Source: Caballeronia zhejiangensis (lineage in GTDB: Bacteria > Pseudomonadota > Gammaproteobacteria > Burkholderiales > Burkholderiaceae). Taken from it: 64,000 nt of DNA. A program made the position numbers and the translations under genes. Within the stretch, counting starts at the first letter, position 1. The number at the start of each line of letters is the position of its first letter. This document shows positions 9,838-21,092 of this stretch, one piece after another. The stretch is taken from the NCBI RefSeq assembly GCF_000698575.1, contig NZ_JFHD01000005.1, forward strand, positions 1 through 64,000. Reading direction: 5' to 3'. Below the pieces are notes generated by a model. It did not search any database. It was not told the origin of the DNA and saw nothing but the letters and a program-made list of their open reading frames with translations.

Positions 9838-10311
9838 CTATTTATCCATCTCGGTGCGCTCGCCGCTGGACTCGGACGTGGGTCCGGCGACCGAGCCTTG
9901 CGCGCTCGCTTGCGGATTCGACGCGCCGCCCGACTGCGCGGACCATTCCTGCAGCTTGCGCCCCGCCGATTGCAAGCCCGCGCCCGTCGCGCTCGCGGCA
10001 TTGTTGATCGCGGCGTTCGTCGCGCTCGCCGCGCTGTCGAAGTTCGATCGCGCCGTCGCGGCGACGCTGCTCGCGGAGACATCGGGCATCGATCCGGCGC
10101 TGTCGATGTTCTGCTGCGCCGATTGTTTCGCGGCATCGACCTTCTGGCCGACGTAGCTCGCCGCCTGGTCGAACTTCTGGCTCGTCTGGCTCGCCAGATT
10201 GTTGAGAGCGCTCGCGGCCTGCCCCGCGGTTGCGTCGTGCTTCTCGCACGCGGCCAGCACGCCCAGCGCGGCGAGCGTCACGGCGATGCGGGTCATGGGA
10301 GTCATCTGCAT
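9838..10311 (-). CDS. Small Ala/Ser-rich lipoprotein
   Basis: 157 residues beginning MQMTPMTRIAVTLAALGVLAAC: a signal peptide with lipobox LAAC, so Cys22 should be lipidated. The mature part is a repetitive amphipathic Ala/Ser/Gln sequence (ASALNNLASQTSQKFDQAAS, then related segments), like helical stress lipoproteins. The start at 10311 is chosen because a purine-rich AAGGAAGG site lies just upstream and the lipobox is then correctly placed; a 53-residue upstream extension lacks such support. Confidence 0.75.
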   Translation of the reverse strand: MQMTPMTRIAVTLAALGVLAACEKHDATAGQAASALNNLASQTSQKFDQAASYVGQKVDAAKQSAQQNIDSAGSMPDVSASSVAATARSNFDSAASATNAAINNAASATGAGLQSAGRKLQEWSAQSGGASNPQASAQGSVAGPTSESSGERTEMDK

Positions 10312-10488
10312 GGTGATACCTTCCTTCGTCTCGAAACTCGCGCACATCATACGCTGTCGGTGCGCGTCGCTTCGCGCCGTCACATGCGAAGCGCGGCGCG
10401 AATAGTAGACTGATCCGCGCGGCGCGCGCGCGATGGAGCGGCGCGCGGCATCGAGCATCCGACAACCCATTCCCTGACGAGGTTAGCG

Positions 10489-11070
10489 ATGGCTGCCAAG
10501 AAGATTCTGTTTCTCACCGGCGATTTCGCCGAGGACTATGAAACGATGGTTCCGTTTCAGGCGTTGCAGGCCGTCGGCCATACGGTGGATGCGGTGTGCC
10601 CCGGTAAAAAGCGCGGCGACACCGTGAAGACGGCGATCCACGATTTCGAAGGCGATCAGACTTATACGGAGAAGCCGGGACATCGCTTCACGCTGAATGC
10701 GAGCTTCGACGACATCGATCCGGCCCGTTACGACGCGCTCGCGATCGCAGGCGGCCGCGCGCCGGAATATCTGCGCCTGAACGATCGCGTGCTCGAACTC
10801 GTGCGGCACTTCGCGCAGGCGAACAAGCCGATCGCCGCGGTCTGCCACGGCGCGCAATTGCTCGCGGCGGCGGGCGTGATCGAAGGGCGGCGCATTTCCG
10901 CGTACCCGGCGTGCGCGCCCGAAGTGCGGCTCGCGGGCGCGACTCACGCCGATATCGCCGTCGATGAGGCCATCACCGATGCGAATTTCGTCACCGCGCC
11001 CGCATGGCCCGCGCATCCGGCGTGGATCGGGCAATTCCTGGCGCTGCTCGGCACTCGAATCGAACTTTGA
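10489..11070 (+). CDS. DJ-1/PfpI-family protein
   Basis: 193 residues with the class I glutamine amidotransferase-like fold of DJ-1/PfpI proteins. The nucleophile elbow is AAVCHGAQ with C119 followed by H120, and an acidic residue is present early (FAEDYE). Members act as deglycases, glyoxalases, chaperones or proteases; the precise activity is not determined. Preceded by a purine-rich site (GACGAGG) before the ATG. It stands alone between lipoprotein and membrane-protein genes. Confidence 0.88.
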   Translation: MAAKKILFLTGDFAEDYETMVPFQALQAVGHTVDAVCPGKKRGDTVKTAIHDFEGDQTYTEKPGHRFTLNASFDDIDPARYDALAIAGGRAPEYLRLNDRVLELVRHFAQANKPIAAVCHGAQLLAAAGVIEGRRISAYPACAPEVRLAGATHADIAVDEAITDANFVTAPAWPAHPAWIGQFLALLGTRIEL

Positions 11071-11111
11071 AACCTTGCATCGCAGGGGAACCTCGCCTCT
11101 GGTCAACGGGG

Positions 11112-11139
11112 TGCGCCAGCCTTACATATAGCTGGCGCA
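11112..11139. other. Perfect 9-bp hairpin downstream of the PfpI gene
   Basis: TGCGCCAGC (11112-11120), a 10-nt loop, then GCTGGCGCA (11131-11139). No T-run follows on the plus strand, so it is a poor intrinsic terminator; it may still stabilise the 3' end of the PfpI messenger. Confidence 0.45.
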
Positions 11140-11264
11140 AACGATTTACCCGCGGTGAGCGGCGAATAGAATTTTCCCTCTACATTTCGGAGACTTCTGG
11201 TTTTGGCACCCTATACGGTTGGCATATATTTGCCGCCGTCCCGCCTCCCACGAAGTCTCGCACC

Positions 11265-11573
11265 ATGCTCTTCATGAATGTCGCCGTCGCCCTTGTCGCA
11301 GGGTTGATGCTCTTCGAGCCGTTCACTCGCGCCCCTGTCTCCCGCTTCACCACTCCACGCATGCGTCGCAGTCTCGCTCACCGCGCTTTCTGTCAGGCGG
11401 GCGCTGCATTCTTCGCGGCTCTGCTCATCGCGACGAGCCCGCCCGCGCCCGAACGAATTTCGCCGCTCGTCGTGTACTCGGTCGCGCTATTGCTGGTGTG
11501 CGCAGCGGTCTACTGGATCGGGCGCGGCAAACGCTTGCTTCGGCAGCCACGCGTGTTTGCGAACATGTATTGA
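11265..11573 (+). CDS. Small two-helix membrane protein, unknown function
   Basis: 102 residues from ATG 11265: MLFMNVAVALVAGLMLFEPF gives a first transmembrane helix, a basic loop follows, then a second hydrophobic segment (AGAAFFAALLIATS) and a third (LVVYSVALLLVCAAVYWIG), ending in a basic tail. Longer in-frame extensions upstream run through a non-coding-looking AT-richer stretch. I do not recognise a family. Confidence 0.5.
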   Translation: MLFMNVAVALVAGLMLFEPFTRAPVSRFTTPRMRRSLAHRAFCQAGAAFFAALLIATSPPAPERISPLVVYSVALLLVCAAVYWIGRGKRLLRQPRVFANMY

Positions 11574-11732
11574 TCTCCCAGCGCGGCGCACATTGCGCCG
11601 CGTTTTGCTTTCGGCAGCGAAGATGACTGCCGCTTCTCTCCCCATCATTTCCTTTCGACGTCCGAACGACGAGACCCGGCTCCCCCGCGCTTTCCGGTAT
11701 ATTCGCGCCAAGACTTTCGACGAACGCACGGA

Positions 11733-11766
11733 CGAAAAAAAAGGCGCTACGTTTCCGTAGCGCCTT
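11733..11766 (-). terminator. Rho-independent terminator (leftward)
   Basis: AAGGCGCTACG (11741-11751), loop TTTC, CGTAGCGCCTT (11756-11766): an 11-bp perfect stem. On the minus strand it is followed by eight Ts; on the plus strand only by AAAAG, so it acts leftward. Confidence 0.8.
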
Positions 11767-11869
11767 AAAAGTTCTAGCCATTCCGAGGGCCGTGCTAGAA
11801 CCTGAGAGCCTGTCTCCGAAGCTCGGGCGGTAAGCGCTGAAGCGCACATCACCCCGGGTTTCGAAATTC
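11733..11869 (-). ncRNA. Candidate small RNA on the minus strand
   Basis: Reading leftward, a promoter-like pair (TTGACT at 11904-11899, 17-bp spacer, AAAAAT at 11881-11876) is followed about 110 nt later by a strong terminator. Inside is a stem-loop GGTTCTAGC ... GCTAGAAC around 11776-11808. The weak upstream frame (about 150 codons) spanning it would run through the terminator and looks non-coding. No Rfam family recognised. Confidence 0.5.
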
Positions 11870-12079
11870 GGTTCCATTTTTTCCGGGATCGCTGCTCAAG
11901 TCAAGCAAAATCTCGCGGTCCGGGCAACTGCCCAAGTTTCGTTCAACATGCACCGAAACACATAAAAGTTTCATTGCGGGTACAGCTTATCCTGAAGGTT
12001 TGCATCGTTTGCAAGTTTCTCGTGCTGGCCTTGTAGAATTGCGCCAGGTCATCAAACAAAACGATGTTTCACTTAACGA

Positions 12080-12919
12080 ATGCCTATGCAAAACGAACCG
12101 TCGGTGGGCCGCGAACGCGCCCGGGAGAAGGACGGCGAGGAAGTCACCGCGCTCGCCCGCGGGCTCGATGTGCTGCGCCGGATCGCCGCCGCGGACGCGC
12201 CGGTGAGCAATCGCGAACTGACCGACTGGACGGGAATTCCGAAGCCCACGATATCCCGGATCACCGCGACGCTCGTCGGCGCCGGATTGCTGCACCGCTT
12301 GCCCGACAGCGAGCGCTTCGTGCTGACGGCGTCCGTTCTCGAACTGAGCAACGGATTCTTACGTAATTTCGATATTCGCGCTCGAGCGCGCCCGTTTCTT
12401 ATCCGTCTCGCCGAGCGCACTGGTCTCTCGGTGCACCTCGCCGTGCGCGATCGTTTGGAGATGGTTGTAATCGATGCCATTCGGCCGCGGTCCGCCGTTC
12501 TGGTGTCGCGGCTGGAAGTCGGCGGCAGGATGGACCTGAGCCGCACCGCTGTCGGACGCGCGTATCTCGCGGTGTTGTCCGACGCGGATCGGCGTGCGCT
12601 GATCGGCAGCTTGCAGATCGCATCCGGCGACGACTGGCCGGCCATCGCGGGCGGCTTGCAACGCGGCCTCGACGATGCGTTGCGCCTCGGCTTCGCGATC
12701 TCCATCGGCGAATGGCATCACGGATTGAATGCGGTCGCGGCGGGCTTCGTCGGGCCGTCCGAAGAACGCTATTCGGTCAATTGCGGCGGCGCCGCGCATC
12801 AGTGTCCGCGCGACATATTGATCGACGAGGTCGCGCCCGCCCTGCTCGATTGCGTCGAGCAGATCACACGCGAGATCGGCGGAACGCACGCCCCGAACCT
12901 ATTGCGCGCCGCCAGTTAG
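12080..12919 (+). CDS. IclR-family transcriptional regulator
   Basis: 279 residues with an N-terminal winged helix-turn-helix (ALARGLDVLRRIAAADAPVS, then NRELTDWTGIPKPTISRITA) and a C-terminal IclR effector-binding domain (LSRTAVGRAYLAVL). Such regulators control aromatic or carboxylate catabolism, quorum or efflux genes. The next gene on the same strand is mdtA, 321 bp downstream, so a regulatory link is possible but not shown. The next in-frame ATG is two codons in, making the exact start ambiguous. Confidence 0.9.
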   Translation: MPMQNEPSVGRERAREKDGEEVTALARGLDVLRRIAAADAPVSNRELTDWTGIPKPTISRITATLVGAGLLHRLPDSERFVLTASVLELSNGFLRNFDIRARARPFLIRLAERTGLSVHLAVRDRLEMVVIDAIRPRSAVLVSRLEVGGRMDLSRTAVGRAYLAVLSDADRRALIGSLQIASGDDWPAIAGGLQRGLDDALRLGFAISIGEWHHGLNAVAAGFVGPSEERYSVNCGGAAHQCPRDILIDEVAPALLDCVEQITREIGGTHAPNLLRAAS

Positions 12920-13240
12920 ACTACGCGACGGCCGCCGCGCGGCCGAACGCCTTCGAAAGCGCGGCCGGTTGCGCGTGTAACACTCGTAATCAACAGAAAG
13001 AAAGGCCGGTGGACGCCCTCGGGTGCGGGACGTAGCATCATGCTTCGCGCGCACCGGGGTCGCGCCGGATCGCTCGCCTAACTCGACAGGCAGCCTTTCC
13101 AGCCGCTTTCAACGGCCCCGCGTCATTCACGGCCTCCGCTTCGGTCTCGGTTCATGCGCGCGGCGCATCGTCTGGCGCTTGAACCGTGACCGCCGCCCGT
13201 CCGCGCTCCGAACAGATTTGAAAGACCAGCCTCCGAACCG
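12920..13240 (+). promoter_or_regulatory. Intergenic region upstream of mdtA
   Basis: 321 bp, high GC, with no convincing ORF. A GC-rich self-complementary segment (GGCCGCCGCGCGGCCG near 12929-12944) could attenuate read-through from iclR. The mdtA promoter is presumably here, but I cannot place it. Confidence 0.35.
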
Positions 13241-14596
13241 ATGGACGACCAAAAGAATCCCCCAGGGCACTCGCGCCCGACGCCTCCGACGCCTGCCGCC
13301 ATCGAACCCGCGCCGCGGCGGCGCCGGGTCGTGCCGCTCATCGTCGCGATCCTGATCGTCGCCGGCGCAGTTGCGTGGTGGCATCCGTGGAATCGCGGCG
13401 AGAGCGGCGGCACGAGCGGCGCGCCGGAAGCCCGTCAAGGCGGAAGGCGCGGCATGCCGAATCCGATGAATCAGCCGCAGCCGGTGCATGTCGCGACCGT
13501 CACCCAAGGCGAAATGCCTGTGGTCATCAATTCGCTCGGCACCGTGACGCCGCTCGCGAACGTCACGGTCAAGACGCAGTTGAACGGCACGCTCGTCGAT
13601 GTCGCGTTCAAGGAAGGCCAGATGGTCAAGAAGGGCGACGTGCTCGCGCAGATCGATCCGCGTCCGTATGAAATCTCGCTGCGCAACGCCGAGGGCACGC
13701 TCGCGAAAGACCAGGCGCTGCTGCAGACCGCGCGCCTCGACCTGCAGCGCTATCAGACGCTGCTCTCGCAGGATTCCATCGCGAAACAGCAGGTCGACAC
13801 GCAGGCGTCGCTCGTCAAGCAGTACGAAGGCGCGGTGAAGTCGGATCAGGCCAACGTCGATACCTACAAGCTCGATCTGACCTACGCGCGCATCACGGCG
13901 CCGGTGTCGGGGCGCGTCGGCTTGCGTCAGGTCGATCCGGGCAACTACGTGACGACGGGCGACACGAACGGCGTCGTCGTCATCACGCAGTTGCAGCCGA
14001 TCAGCGTGATCTTCACCACGTCCGAAGACAATCTCGCCGCGATTCTCAAGCCGCTGCACGCGGGCACGAAGATGTCGGTCACGGCGTATGACCGTGCGAA
14101 TATCACGTCGCTCGAAGCGGGCTATCTCGAGACCGTCGACAACCAGATCGACACGACGACCGGCACCGTCAAGCTGCGCGCTACCTTCGACAACAAGGAA
14201 GGCATGCTTTTCCCGAATCAGTTCGTGAACACGAAGCTGCTCGTCGATGTCATCAAGAACGCGACCATCGTGCCGACGCCGGCGGTGCTCAACGGTTCGT
14301 CGGGCGCGTTCGTGTACGTCGTGAAGCCGGACAACACCGTCACCGTGCGCAACGTGAAAACCGGCCCGGTCGACGGCGAGCGCACCAGCATCAAATCCGG
14401 ACTGCAAGTCGGCGAGCGCGTGGTCATCGACGGCTCGGACCGCCTGAAGGAAGGCGCGAAAATCACGATTCCGGCTGAAAAGGCGAAAGCGGCATCGGGC
14501 GCGTCGGGTGCATCGGGCGCGTCGGCTGCGGCGCCGGCTTCGGCGGCGTCGGGTGCGCGCCACGGCGGTCATCGGCGTCAGCAATCGCAGCAGTAA
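13241..14596 (+). CDS. mdtA: MdtA-like RND periplasmic adaptor
   Basis: 451-residue membrane-fusion protein linking an inner-membrane RND pump to an outer-membrane channel. One N-terminal transmembrane anchor at about residues 27-47 follows a Pro-rich cytoplasmic start. The lipoyl/barrel-sandwich domain (VKTQLNGTLVDVAFKEGQMV and its partner half), alpha-hairpin and beta-barrel follow, with an Ala/Ser-rich tail. Slightly longer than E. coli MdtA (415). First gene of mdtABC; mdtB starts 15 bp after its stop. Confidence 0.93.
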   Translation: MDDQKNPPGHSRPTPPTPAAIEPAPRRRRVVPLIVAILIVAGAVAWWHPWNRGESGGTSGAPEARQGGRRGMPNPMNQPQPVHVATVTQGEMPVVINSLGTVTPLANVTVKTQLNGTLVDVAFKEGQMVKKGDVLAQIDPRPYEISLRNAEGTLAKDQALLQTARLDLQRYQTLLSQDSIAKQQVDTQASLVKQYEGAVKSDQANVDTYKLDLTYARITAPVSGRVGLRQVDPGNYVTTGDTNGVVVITQLQPISVIFTTSEDNLAAILKPLHAGTKMSVTAYDRANITSLEAGYLETVDNQIDTTTGTVKLRATFDNKEGMLFPNQFVNTKLLVDVIKNATIVPTPAVLNGSSGAFVYVVKPDNTVTVRNVKTGPVDGERTSIKSGLQVGERVVIDGSDRLKEGAKITIPAEKAKAASGASGASGASAAAPASAASGARHGGHRRQQSQQ

Positions 14597-14611
14597 GCGC
14601 AATTCGAAAGC

Positions 14612-17600
14612 ATGAATCCATCCCGCATTTTTATTCTGCGTCCGGTCGGCACGGCGCTCCTGATGGCGGCGATCATGCTGGTCGGCCTCGTCGCGTTGCG
14701 CTTTTTGCCGCTCTCGGCGCTGCCCGCCGTCGACTATCCGACGATCCAGGTCCAGACGTTCTATCCGGGCGCGTCGCCCGACGTGATGACGTCGAGCGTC
14801 ACGGCGCCGCTCGAAAAGCAGTTCGGGCAGATGGCGAGCCTGAACCAGATGTCGTCGCAAAGTTCGGCGGGCGCATCGGTCATCACGCTGCAGTTCAGCC
14901 TTGATTTGCCGCTCGATATCGCCGAACAGGAAGTGCAGGCGGCGATCAACGCAGCGGGCAACCTGCTGCCGTCCGACCTGCCCGCGCCCCCGATCTACGC
15001 AAAGGTGAACCCCGCCGACGCGCCGATCATGACGCTCGCGGTCAGCTCCAAAACCTTGCCGCTGACACAAGTGCAAGACCTCGCCGACACGCGTCTCGCG
15101 CAGAAGATCTCGCAGGTCGCGGGCGTCGGCCTCGTATCGGTGAGCGGCGGCAATCGCCCTGCCGTGCGGATTCGCGCGAACACGCGCGCGCTGGCGTCGT
15201 ATGGCCTGAACATCGACGATCTGCGCACGACGATCTCGAACCTCAACGTCAACACGCCGAAGGGCAACTTCGACGGCCCGACGCGCGCCTACACCATCAA
15301 CGCGAACGACCAGCTCACCGACGCCAACGCGTACAAGAGCGCGGTCGTCGCGTATCGCAACGGCCGTCCGGTGATGCTGACGGACGTCGCGAGCATCGTC
15401 GAGGGGCCGGAGAACACGAAGCTCGGCGCATGGGTCGATTCGACGCCCGCGATCATCCTGAACGTGCAGCGTCAGCCGGGCGCGAACGTGATTGCGGTGG
15501 TCGACGGCATCAAGAAAATCCTGCCGCAATTGCAGCAATCGCTGCCGGCCGCGCTCGACGTGCGCGTCGTCACGGACCGCACGACGACCATCCGCGCTTC
15601 GGTGCGCGACGTGCAGTTCGAACTCGCGCTGTCCGTCGTGCTGGTCGTGCTCGTCATCTATCTGTTCCTCGCGAACGTCTACGCGACCATCATTCCGAGC
15701 TTGTCGGTGCCGCTGTCGCTCGTCGGCACGCTCGCGATCATGTACCTGTGCGGCTTCTCGCTCGACAACCTCTCGCTGATGGCGCTGACCATCGCGACCG
15801 GCTTCGTGGTCGACGACGCCATCGTGATGATCGAGAACATCGCGCGTTACGTCGAGGAAGGCGATCCGCCGCTCGAAGCGGCGCTGAAGGGTTCTAAGCA
15901 GATCGGCTTCACCATCATCTCGCTGACGGTCTCGCTCATCGCCGTGCTGATTCCGCTGCTCTTCATGGGCGATGTCGTCGGCCGCCTCTTCCACGAGTTC
16001 GCGATCACGCTCGCGGTGACCATCGTCATTTCGGCAATCGTCTCGCTCACGCTCGTGCCGATGATGTGCGCAAAACTTCTGCGCCACACGCCGCCGAAGG
16101 AAAGCAAGCGCTTCGAGGCGCGCGCGCATCAGTTCATCGATTACGTGATCGGGCGTTACGCGGTCGCGCTGGAATGGGTGCTCGCGCGCCAACGCGCGAC
16201 GCTGTTCGTCTTCGTGCTCACGCTCATTCTGACCGCCGTGCTGTACGTGTACATTCCGAAGGGCTTTTTTCCGACGCAGGACACCGGTGTGATCCAGGCG
16301 ATTACGCAGGCGCCGCAGGCCGCGTCGTATCAGGCTGTCGCGGACCAGCAGCAGGCGCTCGCGAAGAAGATTCTGCAGAACCCGGACGTCGAAAGCCTCA
16401 CCTCGTTCGTCGGCGTGGACGGCTCGAACATCACGCTGAACAGCGGGCGCATGCTCATCAACCTGAAGCCGCGCGACGACCGCAGCAATACGTCGAGCGA
16501 TGTCATCCGCGAGATTCAGAGCGAAGTCGCCGATATTCCCGGCATCAAGCTGTACATGCAGCCGGTGCAGGATTTGACGATCGATTCGACCGTCAGCCCG
16601 ACGCAGTATCAGTTCATGCTGACGGACCCGAACGCGTCGGAGTTCGCGGAATGGGTGCCAAAGCTCGTCGAGCGGCTGCAACACACGTCCGTGCTGACGG
16701 ACGTCGCCACCGATCTGCAGCAGAACGGCCAGTCGGTTTATATCGAGATCGACCGCGAGACAGCCGCGCGCTTCGGCATCACGCCCGCGACCGTCGACAA
16801 TGCGCTCTACGATGCATTCGGCCAGCGCATCATCTCGACGATTTTCACGCAATCGAACCAGTACCGCGTGATTCTCGAAGCCGAACCGTCCGACGCGCAT
16901 TACAGCGAAACGCTGAACGGCATCTATCTGCCCTCTTCCACCGCGACCAACGGTCAGGTGCCGCTCTCGGCCATCGCGAAGTTCCACGAACGCGCGGCGC
17001 CCTTGCTCGTCACGCACCTCGGCCAGTTCCCGGCGACGACCGTTTCCTTCAATCTCGCGAAGGGCGCGTCGCTCGGCGAGGCCGTGAAAGCAATCGAGCA
17101 GGCCAAGGAGGAAATCGGCTTGCCCGCGTCGTTCCAGATCCGCTATCAGGGCGCCGCGCTCGCGTTCCAGGCGTCGCTGTCGAACGAGCTATTCCTGATT
17201 CTCGCGGCCATCGTCACGATGTATATCGTGCTCGGCGTGCTGTACGAGAGCTTCATCCATCCGATCACGATTCTCTCGACGCTGCCGTCCGCAGGCGTCG
17301 GCGCCCTGCTCTCGCTGATGATCACCGGGCACGATCTGGACATCATCGGCATCATCGGCATCGTGCTTCTGATCGGCATCGTGAAGAAAAACGCGATCAT
17401 GATGATCGACTTCGCGCTCGAAGCGGAGCGCGATCAGGCCAAGCCCCCGCGCGAAGCGATCTTCCAGGCGTGTCTGCTGCGCTTCCGCCCGATTCTGATG
17501 ACCACGATGGCCGCGCTCCTCGGCGCACTGCCGCTGATGCTCGGCTGGGGCGCGGGCTCGGAGCTGCGGCGTCCGCTCGGCGTGGCGATCGTCGGCGGCC

Positions 17601-17731
17601 TGATCGTGTCGCAGTTGCTCACGCTGTTCACGACGCCCGTCATCTATCTCGGCTTCGATTCGCTCGCCCGCAAGCTGCGCGCGCGCTTTCATCGCGACGC
17701 GCCGCCGGCCCCGGCCAGCGAGGGCCGCTGA
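14612..17731 (+). CDS. mdtB: MdtB-like RND multidrug efflux transporter
   Basis: 1039-residue inner-membrane proton/drug antiporter of the HAE1 RND family, with the N-terminal cytoplasmic/TM1 segment [20 protein letters not shown] and two six-helix repeats with large periplasmic loops. TM4 carries the family motif in [14 protein letters not shown]. In E. coli MdtB2C forms a heterotrimer with MdtC. Length is normal. The mdtC start follows after a 3-bp gap, so the pair is surely cotranscribed. Confidence 0.95.
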   Translation: MNPSRIFILRPVGTALLMAAIMLVGLVALRFLPLSALPAVDYPTIQVQTFYPGASPDVMTSSVTAPLEKQFGQMASLNQMSSQSSAGASVITLQFSLDLPLDIAEQEVQAAINAAGNLLPSDLPAPPIYAKVNPADAPIMTLAVSSKTLPLTQVQDLADTRLAQKISQVAGVGLVSVSGGNRPAVRIRANTRALASYGLNIDDLRTTISNLNVNTPKGNFDGPTRAYTINANDQLTDANAYKSAVVAYRNGRPVMLTDVASIVEGPENTKLGAWVDSTPAIILNVQRQPGANVIAVVDGIKKILPQLQQSLPAALDVRVVTDRTTTIRASVRDVQFELALSVVLVVLVIYLFLANVYATIIPSLSVPLSLVGTLAIMYLCGFSLDNLSLMALTIATGFVVDDAIVMIENIARYVEEGDPPLEAALKGSKQIGFTIISLTVSLIAVLIPLLFMGDVVGRLFHEFAITLAVTIVISAIVSLTLVPMMCAKLLRHTPPKESKRFEARAHQFIDYVIGRYAVALEWVLARQRATLFVFVLTLILTAVLYVYIPKGFFPTQDTGVIQAITQAPQAASYQAVADQQQALAKKILQNPDVESLTSFVGVDGSNITLNSGRMLINLKPRDDRSNTSSDVIREIQSEVADIPGIKLYMQPVQDLTIDSTVSPTQYQFMLTDPNASEFAEWVPKLVERLQHTSVLTDVATDLQQNGQSVYIEIDRETAARFGITPATVDNALYDAFGQRIISTIFTQSNQYRVILEAEPSDAHYSETLNGIYLPSSTATNGQVPLSAIAKFHERAAPLLVTHLGQFPATTVSFNLAKGASLGEAVKAIEQAKEEIGLPASFQIRYQGAALAFQASLSNELFLILAAIVTMYIVLGVLYESFIHPITILSTLPSAGVGALLSLMITGHDLDIIGIIGIVLLIGIVKKNAIMMIDFALEAERDQAKPPREAIFQACLLRFRPILMTTMAALLGALPLMLGWGAGSELRRPLGVAIVGGLIVSQLLTLFTTPVIYLGFDSLARKLRARFHRDAPPAPASEGR

Positions 17732-17734
17732 GTC

Positions 17735-20700
17735 ATGAACCTGTCGCGCATCTTCATCGCCCGGCCCGTCGCCACGACGCTGCTCGCGGTCGGCATCGCG
17801 CTCGCGGGCATGTTCGCGTTCGTGCGCTTGCCGGTGGCGCCGTTGCCGCAAGTCGATTTTCCGACCATCTCCGTGCAGGCGTCCTTGCCCGGCGCGAGTC
17901 CGGAGACGGTGGCGACGAGCGTCGCGAGTCCGCTGGAGCGACATCTGGGCACCATCGCCGATGTCAGCGAAATGACCTCGATGAGCTCTGTCGGCACGAC
18001 GCGCATCACGCTGCAATTCGGCCTGAATCGCGATATCGACGGCGCCGCGCGCGACGTGCAGGCCGCGATCAACGCCGCGCGCGCCGACCTGCCGACCGCG
18101 CTGCGCCAGAATCCGACGTACCACAAGGTCAACCCCGCCGACGCGCCGATTCTCGTGCTCGCGCTCTCCTCGCCCACGCGCACGGCGGGCTCGCTCTACG
18201 ATTCCGCGGCGACCGTGCTGCAGCAGACGCTCTCGACCGTGCCGGGCGTCGGCGAAGTGGACGTGAGCGGCTCGGCGAATCCGGCCGTGCGCGTCGAGCT
18301 CGAGCCGGGTGCGCTCTTTCACTACGGCATCGGGCTGGAGGACGTGCGCGCCGCGCTGGCGTCGGCGAACGCGAACAGTCCGAAGGGCGCGATCGAGTTC
18401 AAGGGCACGCGCGTCCAGCTCTACACCAACGATCAGGCGAGCAAGGCCGCGCAGTACAAGGACCTCGTGGTCGCGTACCGCAACGGCGCGGCGGTGAAGC
18501 TTTCGGATGTCGGCGAAGTGGTCGATTCCGTCGAAGACTTGCGCAATCTCGGCCTCATCAACAACAAGCGCGCGGTGCTCGTGATCCTGTATCGCCAGCC
18601 GGGCGCGAACATCATCGAGACGATCGACCGCGTGAAGTCGATGCTGCCGCAGTTGCAGGCCGCGCTTCCCGCCGACGTGCAGATCACGCCGACCGCCGAC
18701 CGCTCCACGACCATCCGCGCATCGCTGCACGATACCGAGCTCACGCTCGTGATCGCCGTGGCGCTCGTCGTGATGGTCGTGTTCCTGTTCCTGCGCAACT
18801 GGCGCGCGACGCTGATACCGAGCGTCGCCGTGCCGATCTCGATCATCGGCACGTTCGCGGCGATGTATCTGCTCGGCTTCTCGCTCGACAATCTCTCGCT
18901 GATGGCGCTGACCATCGCGACGGGCTTCGTCGTCGACGACGCGATCGTCGTGCTCGAGAACATCACTCGGCATGTGGAAAAAGGGGTGCCGCGGATGCAG
19001 GCCGCCATACTCGGCGCGCGCGAAGTCGGCTTTACGGTGCTGTCGATCAGCGTGTCGCTCGTCGCCGTGTTCCTGCCCATTTTGCTGATGGGCGGCATCG
19101 TCGGGCGGCTGTTCCGCGAATTCGCGCTCACGCTGTCGCTCGCGATCGCGGTGTCGCTCGTCGTCTCGCTGACCGTCACGCCGATGATGTGCTCGCGCCT
19201 GCTCGAAGAGCCGCACGAGCGCAAGCAGGAAGGCCGCGTCGCGCGCTGGCTGGAGCGCCAGTTCGATCGCATGCAGCGCGGCTATGCGCGCACGCTCGGC
19301 TGGGCGCTCACGCATCCGCGCACGATTCTCCTGATCCTGCTGGCGACCATCGGGCTGAACGTTTATCTGTACGTCATCGTGCCGAAGGGCTTTTTCCCGC
19401 AGCAGGACACGGGCCGCATCATCGGCGGCATTCAGGCGGACCAGAGCACGTCGTTCCAGGCGATGAAACTCAAGTTCGCCGAGATGATGAAGATCGTCGA
19501 AGCGGACCCGGCCGTCGACAGCGTCGCGGGCTTCACGGGAGGGCGCTCGACCAATTCGGGCTTCATGTTCATCTCGCTCAAACCGAAGAGCGTGCGCAAG
19601 GTCTCCGCCGATCAGGTCATCAACCGCCTGCGCAAGCCGCTCGCGGATGTCGCCGGCGCGCGCACCTTCCTTCAGGCGGTGCAGGACATTCGCGTGGGCG
19701 GGCGGCAATCGAACGCGCAATATCAGTTCACGCTGCTGTCCGACTCCACGGCGGACTTGTACAAGTGGGGGCCGCTTCTCACCGAGGCGCTGCAAAAGCG
19801 CCCCGAACTCGCCGATGTCAATTCCGACCAGCAGCAAGGCGGCCTCGAAGCGATGGTCACGTTCGACCGCGCGACGGCCGCGCGCCTCGGCATCAAGCCC
19901 GCGCAGATCGACAACACGCTCTACGACGCATTCGGCCAGCGGCAGGTATCGACCATCTACAACCCGCTGTCGCAGTATCACGTCGTGATGGAGCTCGCGC
20001 CGAAATACTGGCAGGACCCGGAGATGCTCAAGCAGATTTACATCAGCACGTCGGGCGGCACGGCGAGCGGTTCGGCATCGACGCAATCGACGACCACGTC
20101 CGGCACGACGACGACCGCGTCCACTTCGGCGACGGGATCGACGGGCGCGGGCGGTTCCTCGACGAGCACGTCCGACACAACCGCAGCCCTTGCGCTGGCC
20201 GCCGTGAAGAACTCGGCGACCAACGCGATCGCGGCGACGGGCAAAAACGGGTCGTCGTCGGGTGCTGCGGTGTCGACATCGAAGGAAACGATGGTGCCGC
20301 TTTCCGCGATTGCGAAGTTCGGGCCGGGCAACACGCCGCTTTCGGTGAATCACCAGAGCCAGTTCGTCGCATCGACGATCTCGTTCAATTTGCCGCCGGG
20401 CAAGTCGCTCTCCGACGCGACCGCGGCGATCTACGAGACCATGGCCACGATCGGCGTGCCGCAGACCATTCACGGCAGCTTCCAGGGCACGGCGCAGGCG
20501 TTCCAGCAATCGCTCAACGACCAGCCGCTCCTTATTCTGGCGGCGCTCGCAGCGGTTTACATCGTGCTCGGGATTCTGTACGAGAGCTACATCCATCCGA
20601 TCACGATTCTCTCTACTTTGCCGTCGGCGGGCATCGGTGCGCTGCTCGCGTTGCTGTTGTTCAAGACGGAGTTCAGCATCATCGCGCTGATCGCGGTTAT

Positions 20701-21070
20701 TTTGCTGATCGGCATCGTGAAGAAGAACGCGATCATGATGGTCGATTTCGCGATCGAGGCGACGCGCCACGGCGCGCAGACGCCGCAGGACGCGATCCGC
20801 GAGGCGTGTCTGTTGCGCTTTCGCCCGATCATGATGACGACCGCCGCCGCCCTGCTCGGTGCGCTGCCGCTGGCGTTCGGCAGCGGCGAAGGTTCGGAGA
20901 TGCGTGCGCCGCTCGGGATCGCGATCGTTGGCGGGTTGATCGTGAGTCAAATGCTCACGCTCTATACGACGCCTGTGGTCTATCTTTATATGGATCGGTT
21001 TCGGATTCGCGCGGAAGAACGGCGCGCTCGGCGGCAGCGCGGGGCGGGGCCGGCTGGCGCGGCGGAGTGA
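17735..21070 (+). CDS. mdtC: MdtC-like RND efflux transporter with an extra Ser/Thr-rich insert
   Basis: 1111 residues, about 75-85 longer than typical MdtC. The RND core is intact, including TM4 motif [14 protein letters not shown] and the C-terminal repeat ([20 protein letters not shown]). The extra length is a low-complexity Ser/Thr/Gly/Ala insert at about residues 770-850 (20041-20290), in the second large periplasmic loop between the porter-domain segment ending QIYISTSG and the resumed [16 protein letters not shown]. No outer-membrane factor follows; the chromosome continues into repeats and the prophage. Confidence 0.93.
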   Translation: MNLSRIFIARPVATTLLAVGIALAGMFAFVRLPVAPLPQVDFPTISVQASLPGASPETVATSVASPLERHLGTIADVSEMTSMSSVGTTRITLQFGLNRDIDGAARDVQAAINAARADLPTALRQNPTYHKVNPADAPILVLALSSPTRTAGSLYDSAATVLQQTLSTVPGVGEVDVSGSANPAVRVELEPGALFHYGIGLEDVRAALASANANSPKGAIEFKGTRVQLYTNDQASKAAQYKDLVVAYRNGAAVKLSDVGEVVDSVEDLRNLGLINNKRAVLVILYRQPGANIIETIDRVKSMLPQLQAALPADVQITPTADRSTTIRASLHDTELTLVIAVALVVMVVFLFLRNWRATLIPSVAVPISIIGTFAAMYLLGFSLDNLSLMALTIATGFVVDDAIVVLENITRHVEKGVPRMQAAILGAREVGFTVLSISVSLVAVFLPILLMGGIVGRLFREFALTLSLAIAVSLVVSLTVTPMMCSRLLEEPHERKQEGRVARWLERQFDRMQRGYARTLGWALTHPRTILLILLATIGLNVYLYVIVPKGFFPQQDTGRIIGGIQADQSTSFQAMKLKFAEMMKIVEADPAVDSVAGFTGGRSTNSGFMFISLKPKSVRKVSADQVINRLRKPLADVAGARTFLQAVQDIRVGGRQSNAQYQFTLLSDSTADLYKWGPLLTEALQKRPELADVNSDQQQGGLEAMVTFDRATAARLGIKPAQIDNTLYDAFGQRQVSTIYNPLSQYHVVMELAPKYWQDPEMLKQIYISTSGGTASGSASTQSTTTSGTTTTASTSATGSTGAGGSSTSTSDTTAALALAAVKNSATNAIAATGKNGSSSGAAVSTSKETMVPLSAIAKFGPGNTPLSVNHQSQFVASTISFNLPPGKSLSDATAAIYETMATIGVPQTIHGSFQGTAQAFQQSLNDQPLLILAALAAVYIVLGILYESYIHPITILSTLPSAGIGALLALLLFKTEFSIIALIAVILLIGIVKKNAIMMVDFAIEATRHGAQTPQDAIREACLLRFRPIMMTTAAALLGALPLAFGSGEGSEMRAPLGIAIVGGLIVSQMLTLYTTPVVYLYMDRFRIRAEERRARRQRGAGPAGAAE

Positions 21071-21092
21071 GGTTTTGCTCTTTGTTTTCTCC

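Larger units (their letters stand above)
11574..12079. other. Intergenic region with a leftward sRNA candidate and the iclR leader
   Basis: Some 500 bp without a convincing gene. The left half carries the leftward transcript unit listed separately (promoter 11876-11904, terminator 11733-11766). The right half (11905-12079) is AT-richer and should hold the iclR promoter; TTGCAA at 12009 and TAGAAT at 12034 are 19 bp apart, a weak match. Confidence 0.5.

Noticed and set aside
11741..11766. Rightward terminator for the small membrane-protein gene
   Set aside because: On the plus strand the stem is followed by AAAAG; the T-run exists only on the minus strand.
13127..17017. Very long open frame (about 1,300 codons) on the minus strand across mdtA and mdtB, and similar long shadows at 16066-21231 (+), 17189-21346 (-), 6810-9716 (+) and 59-2242 (+)
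   Set aside because: Arg/His/Asp-rich translations with no domains, lying exactly antisense or out of frame with well-recognised proteins. High GC suppresses stop codons in these frames.
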